Shown here one piece after another: positions 63,793-64,000 of a stretch of DNA of 64,000 bases. A model generated the notes under the pieces. It searched no databases and was not told where the DNA came from. It saw only the letters and a list, made by a program, of their open reading frames with translations. How positions within the stretch are numbered: the stretch's first letter is position 1; every line of letters starts with the position of its first letter. Origin of the DNA: Prorocentrum cordatum (taxonomy: Eukaryota; Sar; Dinophyceae; Prorocentrales; Prorocentraceae); assembly GCA_963575745.1 (NCBI GenBank), contig CAUYUJ010002058.1, positions 87,010-151,009 on the forward strand, read 5' to 3'. Both the position numbers and the translations under genes were made by a program.

Positions 63793-64000
63793 AGACGCCT
63801 CAGGAGCACGGCTGACCACACAGGAGCCGGCCGGCGCCGGAAAATTGAATTCCGAGGCGGTGCCGAAAAAAGGCCACTCCAAGACATATTTTTCTTTCGA
63901 AAATATTGATTTCCTCCTCCCGGCGCCCTGGAACCCCTTCCGGGCCGATTCCGGCACCCGGGCCGGCGCTCGAGCCAAACGCCCGGGCCGGCACCCGGGC
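63793..64000. repeat. 20-mer end and 197-bp satellite unit after the gap
   Basis: CAGGAGCACGGCTGACCACA followed by CCGGCGCCGGAAAATTGAAT and GCCACTCCAAGACATATTTT matches the 44-50 kb satellite, so the gap opens into the same family. Confidence 0.9.

Overview
The window looks like nuclear DNA of a eukaryotic alga, most probably a dinoflagellate. The evidence is: (i) a doubled relic of the dinoflagellate spliced leader on the minus strand at 14048-14087; (ii) decayed LINE-type reverse-transcriptase C-termini; (iii) two intron-poor genes of unknown function in tandem on one strand; (iv) very GC-rich DNA dominated by microsatellites, satellites and short inverted-repeat elements; (v) plant-type (TTTAGGG-like) interstitial telomere motifs. 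There are no prokaryotic operons, rRNA genes, CRISPR arrays or convincing tRNAs. The species cannot be fixed from the sequence.

Layout. 0-13 kb: a LINE remnant (1.5-2.7 kb), then a mosaic of small repeats, foldback elements and three copies (5.0, 7.4, 12.7 kb) of a 148-167 bp inverted-repeat element flanked by 8-bp target duplications. 13-21 kb: the spliced-leader relic, GGA/TCC arrays, tandem hairpin units, a CTTGGGG-rich dispersed repeat, a CCG tract and a 1.3-kb heptamer satellite ending in telomere-like sequence. 21-33 kb: two more copies of the 8-bp-TSD element (21.9 and 28.75 kb), a degenerate minus-strand coding region split by a CTTGGGG repeat, and a second LINE remnant (31 kb). 33-41 kb: foldback elements and segments paralogous to the 3.7-13 kb region, including what looks like the empty site of the 12.7-kb insertion. 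41.3-50.7 kb: a composite higher-order satellite with a 3.28-kb period. 51.4-55.2 kb: the only convincing gene pair. 55-59 kb: another CTTGGGG repeat and two minus-strand genes for basic, RS-rich or coiled-coil proteins. 59-64 kb: further satellites, a 100-N assembly gap, and a return to the 197-bp satellite unit.

How it works together: no pathway can be read from the genes. The two tandem genes encode proteins of unknown family; the second carries an NLS-like KRKR cluster and the first ends in a basic KRVR tail, so nuclear roles are possible. The main biology is mobile DNA: a MITE family whose insertion at 12.7 kb starts with GTAAGT and ends at a duplicated ACAG, which is how transposon-born introns (introners) are thought to arise.
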